Assembly (NCBI GenBank): GCA_964407695.1
Contig: CAYOWQ010000012.1
Location: 1-64,000 of the forward strand
Direction: 5' to 3'
Origin: CAYOWQ01 sp964407695
GTDB lineage: Bacteria > Planctomycetota > Phycisphaerae > Phycisphaerales > SM1A02
Length of the DNA: 64,000 nt
Shown here: in pieces, positions 1-8,707 of the stretch
How the letters are laid out: every line of letters starts with the position of its first letter
Numbering within the stretch: position 1 is the first letter of the stretch
The notes under the pieces: generated by a model
What the model was told of the DNA's origin: nothing
What the model saw: the letters and a program-made list of their open reading frames with translations, nothing else
Databases searched by the model: none
Made by a program: the position numbers and the translations under genes

Positions 1-142
1 GTTGTTGTCGCCGTTGGATGGAGAACGCGGTGCGGAGCCGGTCGACGTTGGTGTCGTCGGCGAAGATCGGTGTACGCCCGTGGGTGACAAGCGTGAAGAA
101 GAAGGCGCCGCCGGGTTGCCGAGCGCGAATGAACATCGGCAT
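1..142 (-). CDS. REP-associated tyrosine transposase (RAYT), N-terminal fragment cut by window edge
   Basis: The minus strand reads from an ATG at 142 to the window edge without a stop: 47 codons beginning MPMFIRARQPGGAFFFT, then a LVTHGRTPIF stretch and a helix with RLRTAFSIQ. This matches the start of IS200-like Y1 transposases of the RAYT type (typical pattern RAxxPGGxxFFTxVTxxRxPIF). Family knowledge: RAYTs are single-copy domesticated transposases that move or maintain REP palindromes and use a HUH motif plus a catalytic Tyr, both of which would lie outside the window. The REP-like palindromes at 9.6-10.2 kb could be its substrate, but that is inference. Identification rests on 47 residues only. 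Confidence 0.72.
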   Translation of the reverse strand, partial: MPMFIRARQPGGAFFFTLVTHGRTPIFADDTNVDRLRTAFSIQRRQQ

Positions 143-286
143 AAGAATGCAATGGACCAGTGTCGGACGCGTGGCGATGACCGGTGAAGTTCAAGGTGGG
201 CGGTGCCCAGCCTACGCTGGAAAGGCCGAAAGTGCATGACCTGCGTCACTGGTCCGCGTGAGATTACGTCGGTGTTGTTCCGGTCC

Positions 287-1603
287 TCACCACCCCTCCG
301 GCCACGTCAGCCCCGGCTCCTTCGCCAGCTCTTCATAGATCGACCGCACGCCGAGGCAGAAATTCGTGGTGGAGCTGTCGGCCAGCCCCAGCGTCACGAT
401 GCCGATCACCCGGCCGTCGCCGTCGACCAGGGGGCCGCCCGAGTTGCCCGGGTGCACCGTGGCGTCGGTCTGCACCATCCAGCCCTGCTCCGTCTCGCGC
501 ACCGCGCTCACGATGCCCTTGGTCACCACCAGCCGCATGGCGTTCGCGCCCAGCCACTCGATCAGGTCCGGCTCCCTGCCATCCCGAATCTGCTTCATGA
601 TCGTGTCCATGCGCTTCTTCGAATCCGCCTCGTTCAGGTCCCACGTCATCTGCTCCACCACGTCGGGATAGCCCCACGCCCGAACCGATTCGCCGGGCGC
701 CGGCGTCAGCCCGAATTCCAGCGGCCGCTCGAACGACCGATTCACCTTGATGGTGGCGAGGTCGAGCCGGGTCGACACCAGCTTCACCTGGCCATCCAGC
801 GCGACCGGCTTCTCGCCATCGAGGAAGACCACCTGCACATCCCAGCCCTCCACGCGCTCCTCGTTCATCAGCTCGGTGGTGTCCACCACGTGGCGATTGG
901 TCACCAGCAGGCCGTCCCGACTCACCACGAACCCGCTGCCCACGGCGTAGGGCACGCGAATCACGCGGCCATTGTCCAGCCGCACATGCGCCCGGATCAC
1001 CACCTTCGGCGTGCACATCAGCATCTGGTAGTAGACCGCAGCCTCCTGCGTGTTTCGCCGTTCCGGCGGAGCCACCGCGCCCGGCGCTGCTGCGCCCGGC
1101 GTTCCGGGGGTTCGGCCGCCTCCGTCGGTCGCCAGCGAGACTGACGTCCTCGGGCCGTTTCCGCGATTGAGCCACCACGTGCCCGCGCCGATGCCGACGC
1201 CCACGGTCAGCACCACCGTGGCGGCGATCGCCACTGGCGCTACCCAGCGCGACCGCTCGCGATCCCGCGACGATGCACCATCGCGGCCGGAGAACAACTG
1301 CTCGACGAACGTTCGGAACGATTTGTGCGACCACTCCGGCACCGATTCCAGCGCTGAGCGGATCATGTGTCCCGCGGGGCTTTCCGGCCCGCCCAGCGAA
1401 GTGAATGCTCGCCGCGCACCGGCCCGGTCGCTGGCGCGAACGCAGGCGATCACCTCCATGGCGGCGTACTTGAACGGCGGGATCTCCTGCGCCCGATCCA
1501 GCGTCTTCAGGCGCATCACCGCGTTGCGATAGTCCTGCATCGAACCCTGCCGCGCCTGATGCAGCGTGATCTCGTACACCCGTTGAATGCTCGGCGTGGT
1601 CAT
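287..1603 (-). CDS. Membrane-anchored trypsin-like serine protease (S1C type)
   Basis: A 438-residue protein. Residues 1-115 form a helical, mostly polar domain of unknown family; residues 120-145 are one hydrophobic segment; a Pro/Gly/Ala linker follows; residues about 220-430 are a chymotrypsin-fold protease. The triad is visible: His238 in TNRHVVD, Asp281 in RLDLATI and Ser388 in HPGNSGGPLV. No PDZ domain follows, unlike DegP/HtrA. Basic residues before the membrane segment (SRDRERSR) suggest the N-terminus is cytoplasmic and the protease lies outside the membrane. The start at 1603 overlaps the stop of the preceding GAP1-like gene (ATGA), so translation is probably coupled; a longer reading upstream would run through that gene. 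I infer it is the effector of the GTPase/GAP1 cassette. Confidence 0.88.
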   Translation of the reverse strand: MTTPSIQRVYEITLHQARQGSMQDYRNAVMRLKTLDRAQEIPPFKYAAMEVIACVRASDRAGARRAFTSLGGPESPAGHMIRSALESVPEWSHKSFRTFVEQLFSGRDGASSRDRERSRWVAPVAIAATVVLTVGVGIGAGTWWLNRGNGPRTSVSLATDGGGRTPGTPGAAAPGAVAPPERRNTQEAAVYYQMLMCTPKVVIRAHVRLDNGRVIRVPYAVGSGFVVSRDGLLVTNRHVVDTTELMNEERVEGWDVQVVFLDGEKPVALDGQVKLVSTRLDLATIKVNRSFERPLEFGLTPAPGESVRAWGYPDVVEQMTWDLNEADSKKRMDTIMKQIRDGREPDLIEWLGANAMRLVVTKGIVSAVRETEQGWMVQTDATVHPGNSGGPLVDGDGRVIGIVTLGLADSSTTNFCLGVRSIYEELAKEPGLTWPEGW

Positions 1604-2667
1604 CGAATTCCCCCGACTGCGTGTGGTACCGGCAACGATGAAAGATTCACCCTGCCCGGAATCGATCCGCCCGGCCGCTCGGTTGGCAACGCCATCGTTG
1701 GCTCGCCGGCATTGCCGTCTTCGCCCTTGGCCGGCTCCTGTGTCGGCTCCGTCGGCGATGGTCGGCTCATGATGACGACCACGGCAGCAATCGATACCGA
1801 TCCGATCAGGAGGATCAGCACGCATGCCAGCGGCAGAATCCAGCGGTTCCTCGTCTTGGATGGCCCGCGGCCGCGAGCGACCAGCGCTGACCCATTCGCC
1901 ACCGCCTGTTCCGGTGGAGCCAGCAGCGAATCCACCGGCGGCAACGCCGATCGCCCCACCGCCGACATGGCGTCGGGCCAGATGGCCGCCAATCGCCCAG
2001 CGCTCACCACATGCATCGTGACCACGCGGCGGCGGCTGGTCATCGCGGCCGAAGCTCCGGCCATCATCGTGCACACATCAACGGGTGCACCCGAACTCAA
2101 CAGGCGAATCCCGAATCGATAACCGATGCGGTCACGTTCCGAAAGCACTCGCGGCAGATCCAGAATGAGGCTGCGTGTCGCTTCATCATCGCCGAGCACC
2201 ACCAGCGGCCGCGTGGATTCCTGCGAGGCGAGCCAACACCCGAATACTCGAAGGTCAGCCTCGCGCACAGGCGTTTCATCGGGCTGAACATCCACCTGTG
2301 ACGATGCGCCCTCAGCAAAAGCGCGCGAGGACCACATCCGGTCATCCGCCACGATCCTCTTCAGCCCCCGAAGCGCGAGGGGTGCATCCGCAGCCTCGAT
2401 CACCATGGTCAGAAGCCGCAGCGTCGGCCGGGCGGCGTCGTCGAGCTGGCCCGCAAAGCATCTCGTGATCGCGTAGCGACCGGAACGCAGCGGCCGGCCC
2501 AACGCGCACGGTGTCTTTGCAAGTCCGTTCAGCATGGCAGGGTCCGTCGTCTGCCCGAAGCTCAGAACCGAAAGTTCCTCCACGTCCTCTCGGCTCAGCG
2601 CGGGCGAACTGGCCAGCGTCGAATACCCACGTTTCGACCCGAAGAGATGTGTCCCCACGTCAATCAT
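1600..2667 (-). CDS. GAP1-like (GTPase-associated protein 1, N2-type) membrane protein
   Basis: A 355-residue protein. The N-terminus carries the pattern I associate with the GAP1-N2 domain: HLFGSKRGYSTLASSPAL, then GRYAITRCFAGQLDDAARP. A middle alpha/beta part follows (residues about 100-240). A hydrophobic segment at about 275-300 (WILPLACVLILLIGSVSIAA) is followed by a Pro/Glu-rich tail. Family knowledge: GAP1 proteins are encoded beside double-GTPases in predicted conflict systems; most are longer than this, so it may be a short form or a divergent relative. The gene sits 3 nt after the GTPase stop and overlaps the protease start by 4 nt, a tight operon. Assignment is by eye; the gene arrangement supports it as much as the sequence does. 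Confidence 0.6.
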   Translation of the reverse strand: MIDVGTHLFGSKRGYSTLASSPALSREDVEELSVLSFGQTTDPAMLNGLAKTPCALGRPLRSGRYAITRCFAGQLDDAARPTLRLLTMVIEAADAPLALRGLKRIVADDRMWSSRAFAEGASSQVDVQPDETPVREADLRVFGCWLASQESTRPLVVLGDDEATRSLILDLPRVLSERDRIGYRFGIRLLSSGAPVDVCTMMAGASAAMTSRRRVVTMHVVSAGRLAAIWPDAMSAVGRSALPPVDSLLAPPEQAVANGSALVARGRGPSKTRNRWILPLACVLILLIGSVSIAAVVVIMSRPSPTEPTQEPAKGEDGNAGEPTMALPTERPGGSIPGRVNLSSLPVPHAVGGIR

Positions 2668-2670
2668 GAA

Positions 2671-3732
2671 TCACCCCCTGGCAATCTGCATGAGCAACCA
2701 CGTCACGAGGCCGATGCCCGCCAGCACCACCATGCCGATCGAGATCACCAGCGTCCAGAAGATCACCGTCTGCTTGCGCTGCTGCTCGGCCACTTCGCGT
2801 TCATACTGCTCCGACATCGCCTGGAGCCTGTCCAACTCCGCCTGGCTTTCCGCCCGGCGCATCTGGACCATCGCCTTCAGGCAATACTCCAGCGGCTCGA
2901 CGATTCCCACCGCAGACTGGCTGAGGTCGGGCACTACCTTCCCCTCGCGCCGAACCGATTGCACCGCCGACGCGGCGTACACCCGAAAGGTCCCCATCGC
3001 CCGCACCAGTTGCGGATATCGACCCACCAGAAACGGCCGCAGCCCGCCCTCGGCCTTGATCGCCTCCGAATGCACATCGCATTTGGTGAACACAATGGCG
3101 ATGGGCACCTTTTCGCCCCCCGGCCATTCCCGAATCCGATGAATGGCCTGCACCATGCCGTATTCATCATCCATCGCCTCGTCGTATCGACCTTCGATCA
3201 TCACCCCCGGATCCAGCAGCAGGATCACCGCCGCTGCGCGATCGACGTGATCCAGCAGTTCCCGCGCATCCTCACCCTGCGCCCCTTCCACAAACGCCCG
3301 CCGAAACACTTCTCCGGGATAATCGAGCGCCACCAGCAGGTGCTTCTCGCCATCAAACGTCACCTCGATATCCGCATACCGCGCCCCCAGCGTGCTCGCG
3401 GGCCAGCGCCCTTCCTTCAGGTCCTGCATCACCTGCATGCACGTCTTATGCGTGTCGCCCGAGATCGCCCGCATATGCATCGCGCCCGTCGATCGCCACA
3501 TGTGGCTGTACAAGCGCGAAAGATAAATCGTCTTGCCCGCACGGCGTCGGCCCAGAATGACGATCCGATCCCGTTGCGGCCCAGCCACCTCAAACCCAAT
3601 TTCAACCGGCTCAAGCTGAGGGGGAATTCCCCGACCGACCACCGGCGGCGGAACCGGTGCGGCCGCATCACCCCCCGGGCCTTGCCCAGCAAGCCTCAGC
3701 CGTCGAGCGGATTGTTCCTCGCTGTAAGTCAC
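2671..3732 (-). CDS. Membrane-tethered P-loop GTPase (double-GTPase 2-like)
   Basis: About 353 residues from a GTG at 3732; a TTG at 3813 would add 27 residues and overlap the divergent gene, so I prefer 3732. G1 is GRRRAGKT at residues about 61-68, the G3-like motif is DYPGE near residue 137, and the base-recognition motif is FTKCD near residue 215, so nucleotide preference should be GTP. A helical region (residues 280-320, rich in Glu, Gln and Arg) leads into one C-terminal membrane segment (VIFWTLVISIGMVVLAGIGL) that ends the protein. The motif spacing resembles the double-GTPase families of GTPase-associated conflict systems. First gene of the three-gene minus-strand operon; it probably switches the GAP1-like and protease partners. 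Confidence 0.75.
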   Translation of the reverse strand: MTYSEEQSARRLRLAGQGPGGDAAAPVPPPVVGRGIPPQLEPVEIGFEVAGPQRDRIVILGRRRAGKTIYLSRLYSHMWRSTGAMHMRAISGDTHKTCMQVMQDLKEGRWPASTLGARYADIEVTFDGEKHLLVALDYPGEVFRRAFVEGAQGEDARELLDHVDRAAAVILLLDPGVMIEGRYDEAMDDEYGMVQAIHRIREWPGGEKVPIAIVFTKCDVHSEAIKAEGGLRPFLVGRYPQLVRAMGTFRVYAASAVQSVRREGKVVPDLSQSAVGIVEPLEYCLKAMVQMRRAESQAELDRLQAMSEQYEREVAEQQRKQTVIFWTLVISIGMVVLAGIGLVTWLLMQIARG

Positions 3733-3815
3733 GTCGGGGCTCTCGGCTGCTCCTTGCCGGCAGTGTTCCCGCCGCAATTCTGTAGGATACGAAGCCGACT
3801 TCAAGGGTGTCAACG

Positions 3816-4541
3816 ATGTCTACGGATTGGAGCAAGCTCGATCAACGCAAGACCCGGCGGGGCGTCGATGCCTGGATCCTCTTCGGCATCACCGCCGTTG
3901 TGGCCGTCGCAGCCATCCTGACCTCCATCGGCCTCTATGTCATTCGCTCAACCCGGGCCGACCAGCTTGAGCGTGAAATCCGCGAGGCCCGCGTCGAGGC
4001 CAACACCGCCCGCCGCGACGCCGACGACGCCCGCGCCCGGGCCGAAGCCGCCGAGAAGGAACGCGACGAACTCCGCCGCAGAGTGCCGGATGCACCCGCA
4101 CCAACCACGGCATCAAACACGCCGTCGTCCACCCCCGCGGCCGATCAACCGCGCATGCCCTCGTTGCGCGAGATGCTGGGGGCCAATCCAACTCTTCGCG
4201 CATCGGTGGCGGTCGAGGGGCCAAACCTCGACGCCGCAGCGATCTCGCGATCCCTGCGTGAGAAGGTCGCATCGCGAGGGCTTCATCTCGACGAGATGTC
4301 GCCGAATCAGGCGGTGCTCAGCGTTGTGTCAGTCGATTCCGGCAAGGGCCAGTCAGCGCTGAGCGTCTCGCTGGAGGTCACCCAGCCTCATGCTCTATCA
4401 ACTCAATCCAAGCAGCCCATTGTGCTCTGGCACCGGCACACCGCCGGTCTCACGACTGTCGATCGAATTGCGACCACGATTGATCAACTCACCGAAGACC
4501 TTCTCGCCGCCATGTCGGCCGAGTTGCAGAGGAACAACTAA
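3816..4541 (+). CDS. Single-pass membrane protein with coiled coil, unknown family
   Basis: A 241-residue protein. The ATG at 3816 follows AAGGG at about 8 nt; an in-frame GTG at 3807 is less likely. The N-terminus is basic (DQRKTRRG), followed by a hydrophobic segment at residues about 18-43 (ILFGITAVVAVAAILTSIG), then a heptad-rich Arg/Glu/Ala coiled coil to about residue 95, a Pro/Thr linker, and a compact C-terminal domain of about 115 residues that I do not recognise. Topology should be N-in with the coiled coil and C-terminal domain outside. It is divergent from the GTPase gene with only about 83 bp between starts, so the two may share a control region. Whether it belongs to the GTPase-protease system is an inference from position and matching single-anchor topology. 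Confidence 0.75.
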   Translation: MSTDWSKLDQRKTRRGVDAWILFGITAVVAVAAILTSIGLYVIRSTRADQLEREIREARVEANTARRDADDARARAEAAEKERDELRRRVPDAPAPTTASNTPSSTPAADQPRMPSLREMLGANPTLRASVAVEGPNLDAAAISRSLREKVASRGLHLDEMSPNQAVLSVVSVDSGKGQSALSVSLEVTQPHALSTQSKQPIVLWHRHTAGLTTVDRIATTIDQLTEDLLAAMSAELQRNN

Positions 4542-4769
4542 CCCTGCCCCTCGGGTCTGACGGTAAGCCTCTGCATGGGCCCGCGATGCCGCCCGCAATC
4601 CAAGGCCGTCCCAGCCGACGTTCCCCACGCCTCAGGGATCCATTTTCGATCCGCGGAAGTGGTGGTCCGAGAGAGAATCTCCATGAATTCCTGATCGAGA
4701 CGATCCTGGGACTTCTCGAGAAATCACATCGGCATCGGCTTCGAGAATACTTTGCTACCATCCTCACCG

Positions 4770-5327
4770 ATGGCCATTCCCGACTCAGAAATCGTCGATG
4801 TCACCCCCCGCCGCCTCGGCCGGGCCGACTCCCTCTTCCTTCCCGCCGTCTTCAAGGGCCTCGGCACCACGCTCCGCCACGCCTTCCAGAACATGGGCAG
4901 AGACGGCAAGAACAAGAAGAACATCTGGGTGCTGCAATACCCCGAGGAGAAGCGCGATGATCGCCCTGTTGAGGAAGGCGGACAATTCCGCGATTACTTC
5001 CGCGGCGTTCACCGCCTCAACCGCGATGAAGACGGCCGTGTTCGTTGCGTCGCCTGCTTCATGTGCGCCACCGCCTGCCCCGCCAACTGCATCCATATCG
5101 TCGCCGACGAGAGCCCCTGGCAGGATCGCGAGAAGTACCCCAAGCAGTTCGATATCGACGAACTCCGGTGTATCTATTGCGGCATGTGCGAAGAAGCCTG
5201 CCCCTGCGACGCCATCGAACTCACCCCGCACTATGAAGTGGTCGGCCTCTCTCGCAACGAGATGATCTTCGACAAGGCTAAGCTGCTCGAGGTCTACGAC
5301 CAGACCGTAGGCGAAAAGCCGATGTGA
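4770..5327 (+). CDS. nuoI: NADH-quinone oxidoreductase subunit I (NuoI)
   Basis: A 185-residue 8Fe-type ferredoxin subunit of respiratory complex I. Two 4Fe-4S binding motifs are visible: CVACFMCATACPANCI near residue 90 and CIYCGMCEEACPCDAI near residue 130. The HRLNRDEDGRVRC sequence before the first motif and the surrounding length are typical of NuoI, which carries electrons along the peripheral arm to quinone. The start at 4770 (MAIPDSEIVD) is chosen over a TTG upstream. No other nuo gene lies within the window: the gene is flanked by an unrelated membrane protein and a convergent zinc-ribbon gene, so it is either a dispersed complex I subunit or a second copy. Confidence 0.92.
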   Translation: MAIPDSEIVDVTPRRLGRADSLFLPAVFKGLGTTLRHAFQNMGRDGKNKKNIWVLQYPEEKRDDRPVEEGGQFRDYFRGVHRLNRDEDGRVRCVACFMCATACPANCIHIVADESPWQDREKYPKQFDIDELRCIYCGMCEEACPCDAIELTPHYEVVGLSRNEMIFDKAKLLEVYDQTVGEKPM

Positions 5328-5336
5328 GTGCTTGCC

Positions 5337-5843
5337 CTACACCCAGCGCATAATCCAGCGTCGGTGGGTCACGATCGCCAGAGCGACCAGCGCGATGGCC
5401 GCGATCCACTGAACCCTCTTCGGCCGGCGCGAAAACCAGTCCTTCGCGCCGATCAGAAAGAGAAAGACCAGCGGCATCATCATCCAGAACACTTCCGATG
5501 CCACCTTCATCATCGCGTGAGTGGCCGGACTGCTCGTCAATCCGTTTCCGTACTGCATGTACCCCCAACCCAGTTGTCGCCAGTGATCCATGCTGGTCAC
5601 CAGGTGCAACCCCGCCGCCGCGGCAGCCACGAACCAAGCCACCGAGGCCATTCCCGAATTTCGCCGGGCCGCCGCCGCGATCCCCTCCAGCGTGACCACC
5701 GTTCCACATTCCGAACAGCGGCCGTTGGTCGTGCCCCGCATGCTCTGACCGCACGCCGGGCACCGAATGTCCGACGCCGCCAATTGATTCACAAATCGCT
5801 CGCCCTCGCCCGCCATCGCGGCCGCCATCGTCATTTCACGCAC
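5337..5843 (-). CDS. Zinc-ribbon membrane protein, unknown function
   Basis: A 168-residue protein. A zinc ribbon with CPACG and CSECG lies at residues about 28-46. Three hydrophobic segments follow (about 68-85, 110-128 and 140-158). The start is taken as GTG at 5843, preceded by GAGG; ATG codons at 5834 and 5828 are alternatives. Zinc ribbon plus a few membrane helices is common in small planctomycete membrane proteins of unknown role. Convergent with nuoI, with 9 bp between stops. No catalytic motif was seen. Confidence 0.75.
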   Translation of the reverse strand: MREMTMAAAMAGEGERFVNQLAASDIRCPACGQSMRGTTNGRCSECGTVVTLEGIAAAARRNSGMASVAWFVAAAAAGLHLVTSMDHWRQLGWGYMQYGNGLTSSPATHAMMKVASEVFWMMMPLVFLFLIGAKDWFSRRPKRVQWIAAIALVALAIVTHRRWIMRWV

Positions 5844-5948
5844 CAGACACCTCGCAACAAACCTCGTGGGACTGTTGCATCGGCGATCCGGCCCCGATCA
5901 CTTGCGAAGCTGCGCGCGACGTCTATCCCGCGGAGATCGGAGTGGCCG

Positions 5949-7664
5949 TTACTCGCTTGAAGCCACCCGCTCCACTTCCTCGAAGCTCGTCAAGCCCTGG
6001 CTCACGAGATGGAATCCATACTGCTGAAGTGTCGTGAACAGACCCTGCCCCAGCACCTCGCGAATATCCTGAATCGCCGGCTTCTTGAGCACGATGTCCC
6101 GCAGCGCATCCGTGAATTCCAGCAGTTCGAAGAGCGCCCGACGTCCGTGGAAGCCCGTCTCGAGGCACATCTTGCAGCCCGTCGGCGAATAGATCTTCGG
6201 CACGCCGCCGAGCGCCTTGCCCATCCTCATGTTCTGTGACGGCGTGGGCTTCACCGGCTTCTTGCACGTCTCGCACAGCACCCGAACCAGCCGCTGCGCC
6301 AGGATCATGTTCGTCGCGTTCGCCACCAGGTACGACTCCACCCCAAGATCCAGGAGGCGGAAAATCGCGCCGATCGAGTCCTTCGCGTGCACCGTCGAAT
6401 ACACCAGGTGACCGGTCATCGACGCCTGCATCGCCACGTTCGCCGTCTCAATATCGCGAATCTCACCGACGAAGATCACGTCCGGATCCTGTCGCAGCAC
6501 GCTGCGCAGAATCGTCGCGAACGTATTTCCCGTCTTGTGATCGATCGGGATCTGCGTGCATCCCTCGAGGTAATACTCAACCGGATCCTCGATCGTGATG
6601 GCGTTGCGGGTCTCCACATCGATCTCGCGCAGACACGAATACAAGGTCGTCGTCTTGCCCGATCCCGTCGGCCCGCACGCCAGGAGCATGCCCGCATCCT
6701 TCGTCGCGATCGTGCGCAGCTTCTCATACATCCACGGCAGAAGCCCCAGTTCGTGCAGACGGCTCGGCGCGTTCGACGAATCCAGCACGCGGATCACCAT
6801 CTTCTGCCCGTGAACCGCCGGTGTCAGGCTGACTCGATAATCCACCCGCCGACTCTTCACCTGCACCGAGAAGTGCCCGTCCTGCACCTGCGCCTTCTGG
6901 CTCGTGTCGATCTGGCACAGGATTTTCACCATGCCCAGGATTCGCTTGAAGATCGTCAGTGAAAGCTCGACCGCCTTCACCATGTAGCCGTCCACGCGCA
7001 GACGGATCACCGCATTGTCAATCCGCGGCTCCATGTGCATGTCCGTCGCCCGCGCCCGAAAGCTCGCCAGCAACAGCATGCGAAACGCCCGGATCGATTC
7101 ACTGGCCTCTTCGTCCGACCCCGCCTGCAATCCGTCCGCCGTCGCCTGGTGCACCGTCACGCCGCGACTGTCCACCAGCGAAATCTCGTTCTCGGTAAAT
7201 GGCTTCTCGATCGCCGCATCGATGATCTCCCGCAGCCGCCGCTCATAATCCGTCTGAACGTTGGTCACCACCTCGTTCAGATCGATATCAAGGGTCGCCG
7301 AATTCCCGATCTTCCGGCTCGCTTCCGCCGCGGCCTTCTTGTAATCCGGCGTCTCCCGTCGCCGAACCGCCGACTGCTGTTCCGGATCGATGAACCGGAC
7401 CTCCAGGTTCCCCACGACGATCACGTCACCATTCTGCAGCGGCTCTTCGTTGACCTTGAGCGTGTTCAGCTTCGTCCCGTTGCGAGACCCAAGATCGCGA
7501 ACCCGCCAACCGCCATTGTGCGGCTCGATCACGCAATGCCGCCGGCTCATCAGCTCGTCAGGCAGCGCAACCGTGTTGTCCTGCTGGCGACCGATCGTAA
7601 TCGGGTCCCCTTCAAGCTCCATTCGCTTCAGCCCATGCGGGGTCTTCATCTCAAGCCATGGCAT
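5949..7664 (-). CDS. FHA domain fused to GspE/PilB-type secretion or pilus ATPase
   Basis: A 571-residue protein. Residues about 20-95 are an FHA phosphothreonine-binding domain: TIGRQQDN, then SRRHCVIE, then DLGSRNGT. A linker of about 90 residues leads to the T2SS/T4P ATPase: Walker A GPTGSGKTT at about residue 335, Walker B DPDVIFVGEIRD, the His box around MTGHLVYSTVHA, and a C-terminal zinc motif CETCKKP with TGCKMC. The enzyme should be a hexameric cytoplasmic motor for a type II secretion system or type IV pilus. The MshEN/T2SSE_N domain usual in GspE/PilB is replaced here by FHA, suggesting control by Ser/Thr kinases. No gsp or pil partners lie next to it. Confidence 0.9.
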   Translation of the reverse strand: MPWLEMKTPHGLKRMELEGDPITIGRQQDNTVALPDELMSRRHCVIEPHNGGWRVRDLGSRNGTKLNTLKVNEEPLQNGDVIVVGNLEVRFIDPEQQSAVRRRETPDYKKAAAEASRKIGNSATLDIDLNEVVTNVQTDYERRLREIIDAAIEKPFTENEISLVDSRGVTVHQATADGLQAGSDEEASESIRAFRMLLLASFRARATDMHMEPRIDNAVIRLRVDGYMVKAVELSLTIFKRILGMVKILCQIDTSQKAQVQDGHFSVQVKSRRVDYRVSLTPAVHGQKMVIRVLDSSNAPSRLHELGLLPWMYEKLRTIATKDAGMLLACGPTGSGKTTTLYSCLREIDVETRNAITIEDPVEYYLEGCTQIPIDHKTGNTFATILRSVLRQDPDVIFVGEIRDIETANVAMQASMTGHLVYSTVHAKDSIGAIFRLLDLGVESYLVANATNMILAQRLVRVLCETCKKPVKPTPSQNMRMGKALGGVPKIYSPTGCKMCLETGFHGRRALFELLEFTDALRDIVLKKPAIQDIREVLGQGLFTTLQQYGFHLVSQGLTSFEEVERVASSE

Positions 7665-7862
7665 GGAGTTGGGTCCCGTCAGTTGTGGAGGTGAAATCCT
7701 TGATCATCGTTCCCGATTGTAACCGGCAAGGGCCGCCACGTTCACCACCTTTTTTTCTCCCGTGTTCGCCGTGTGGCAGCCTGCCCCAACCGCCTGTACC
7801 ATCGACCCCTGGTCAATCGCTGCTCGGAACCCCTTCGGACCGAATCGCTCGCGGAGTCACTC

Positions 7863-8648
7863 ATGTCCACGTATTCCATGCCCAATGACGCCTTCGATCC
7901 CTATGGCCCCGCCCGGCCCATGAGCGGCCTCGCCATCGCCTCCCTCATCTGCAGCCTCGCCGGAATCCTCACCTGCGGCATCACCTCCCTCCTCGGCACC
8001 ATCCTCGGCCTCATCGGGGTCATCACCCTCGGCCCCAGCGCCCCCAAGCGCGGTCGCGGCGTCGCCACGGCCGGCCTCATCCTCGGCATTCTGATCTCCG
8101 TGGCCTGGGCGGTGGGAGCCACCGTCCTCTTCGCCAAGCTGGGCGGCATCATTCGATTCGTCATGACCGGCCCCAACGATGCGCTCACGCTCGGGTTCAA
8201 CGGGAATGTCGCCGGCTTCAAGTCGTCGTTCACCTCTCCCGGCGCCACCGCGCCCGACGCCGAAGCCCAGGCCTTCCTTGATGAGTTGACCCAGCGCTAC
8301 GGCGTCTTCAGTGCGGCTGCATTGCCCCAGGGTCAGAACAGCCAGCCGCAGCAGACCCCCGGTCAGCCCACCATCCTGATGCCCTACAAGCTTCAGTTCT
8401 CCAATGGCTCCGTTGATGCGTGGTGCGAACTCCAGGTGGCGAACCCCCAGACGGGCAATTTGAAGGAACAGAAGCTCGTCTTCATCCACATCCTCGATGC
8501 CTCCAAGGGTGAGCTCTGGTACCCCGCCTCCGCCGCCACCAACCCTGCTCCTCCAATCCTCGTTCCATCGTCCGGGGCAGACCCGGATTCCGATGCAGAC
8601 GCTGATGCGGAGCCTGCCGAGGATGACGCGAGCGGCGATCAGCCCTAG
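7863..8648 (+). CDS. DUF4190-type membrane protein with C-terminal soluble domain
   Basis: A 261-residue protein from an ATG at 7863; an upstream in-frame reading exists but is less likely. Two membrane segments at residues about 20-55 and 65-95 (SGLAIASLICSLAGILTCG, and VATAGLILGILISVAWAVG) match the DUF4190 double-helix pattern. A soluble part of about 150 residues follows with a DELTQRYG motif and a beta-rich region. The C-terminus is very acidic (DPDSDADADAEPAEDDASGD). Function is unknown. It lies 59 nt upstream of the MlaF-type ATPase in the same direction and may be co-transcribed with it. Confidence 0.75.
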   Translation: MSTYSMPNDAFDPYGPARPMSGLAIASLICSLAGILTCGITSLLGTILGLIGVITLGPSAPKRGRGVATAGLILGILISVAWAVGATVLFAKLGGIIRFVMTGPNDALTLGFNGNVAGFKSSFTSPGATAPDAEAQAFLDELTQRYGVFSAAALPQGQNSQPQQTPGQPTILMPYKLQFSNGSVDAWCELQVANPQTGNLKEQKLVFIHILDASKGELWYPASAATNPAPPILVPSSGADPDSDADADAEPAEDDASGDQP

Positions 8649-8707
8649 CTTCGTGCCCGGGCTTAGTGCCCGGGCTCACCGCCGTCCTTCGTGCCTGATC
8701 CTGTCCC

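Noticed and set aside
203..1144. A 313-codon + strand reading rich in His, Arg and Pro opposite the protease
   Set aside because: Composition is typical of antisense frames; the minus-strand protease has an intact catalytic triad.
8652..8690. GCCCGGGCTCACC-type repeat also found near 28980
   Set aside because: Only two short, GC-rich occurrences in the window; too little to call a repeat family.
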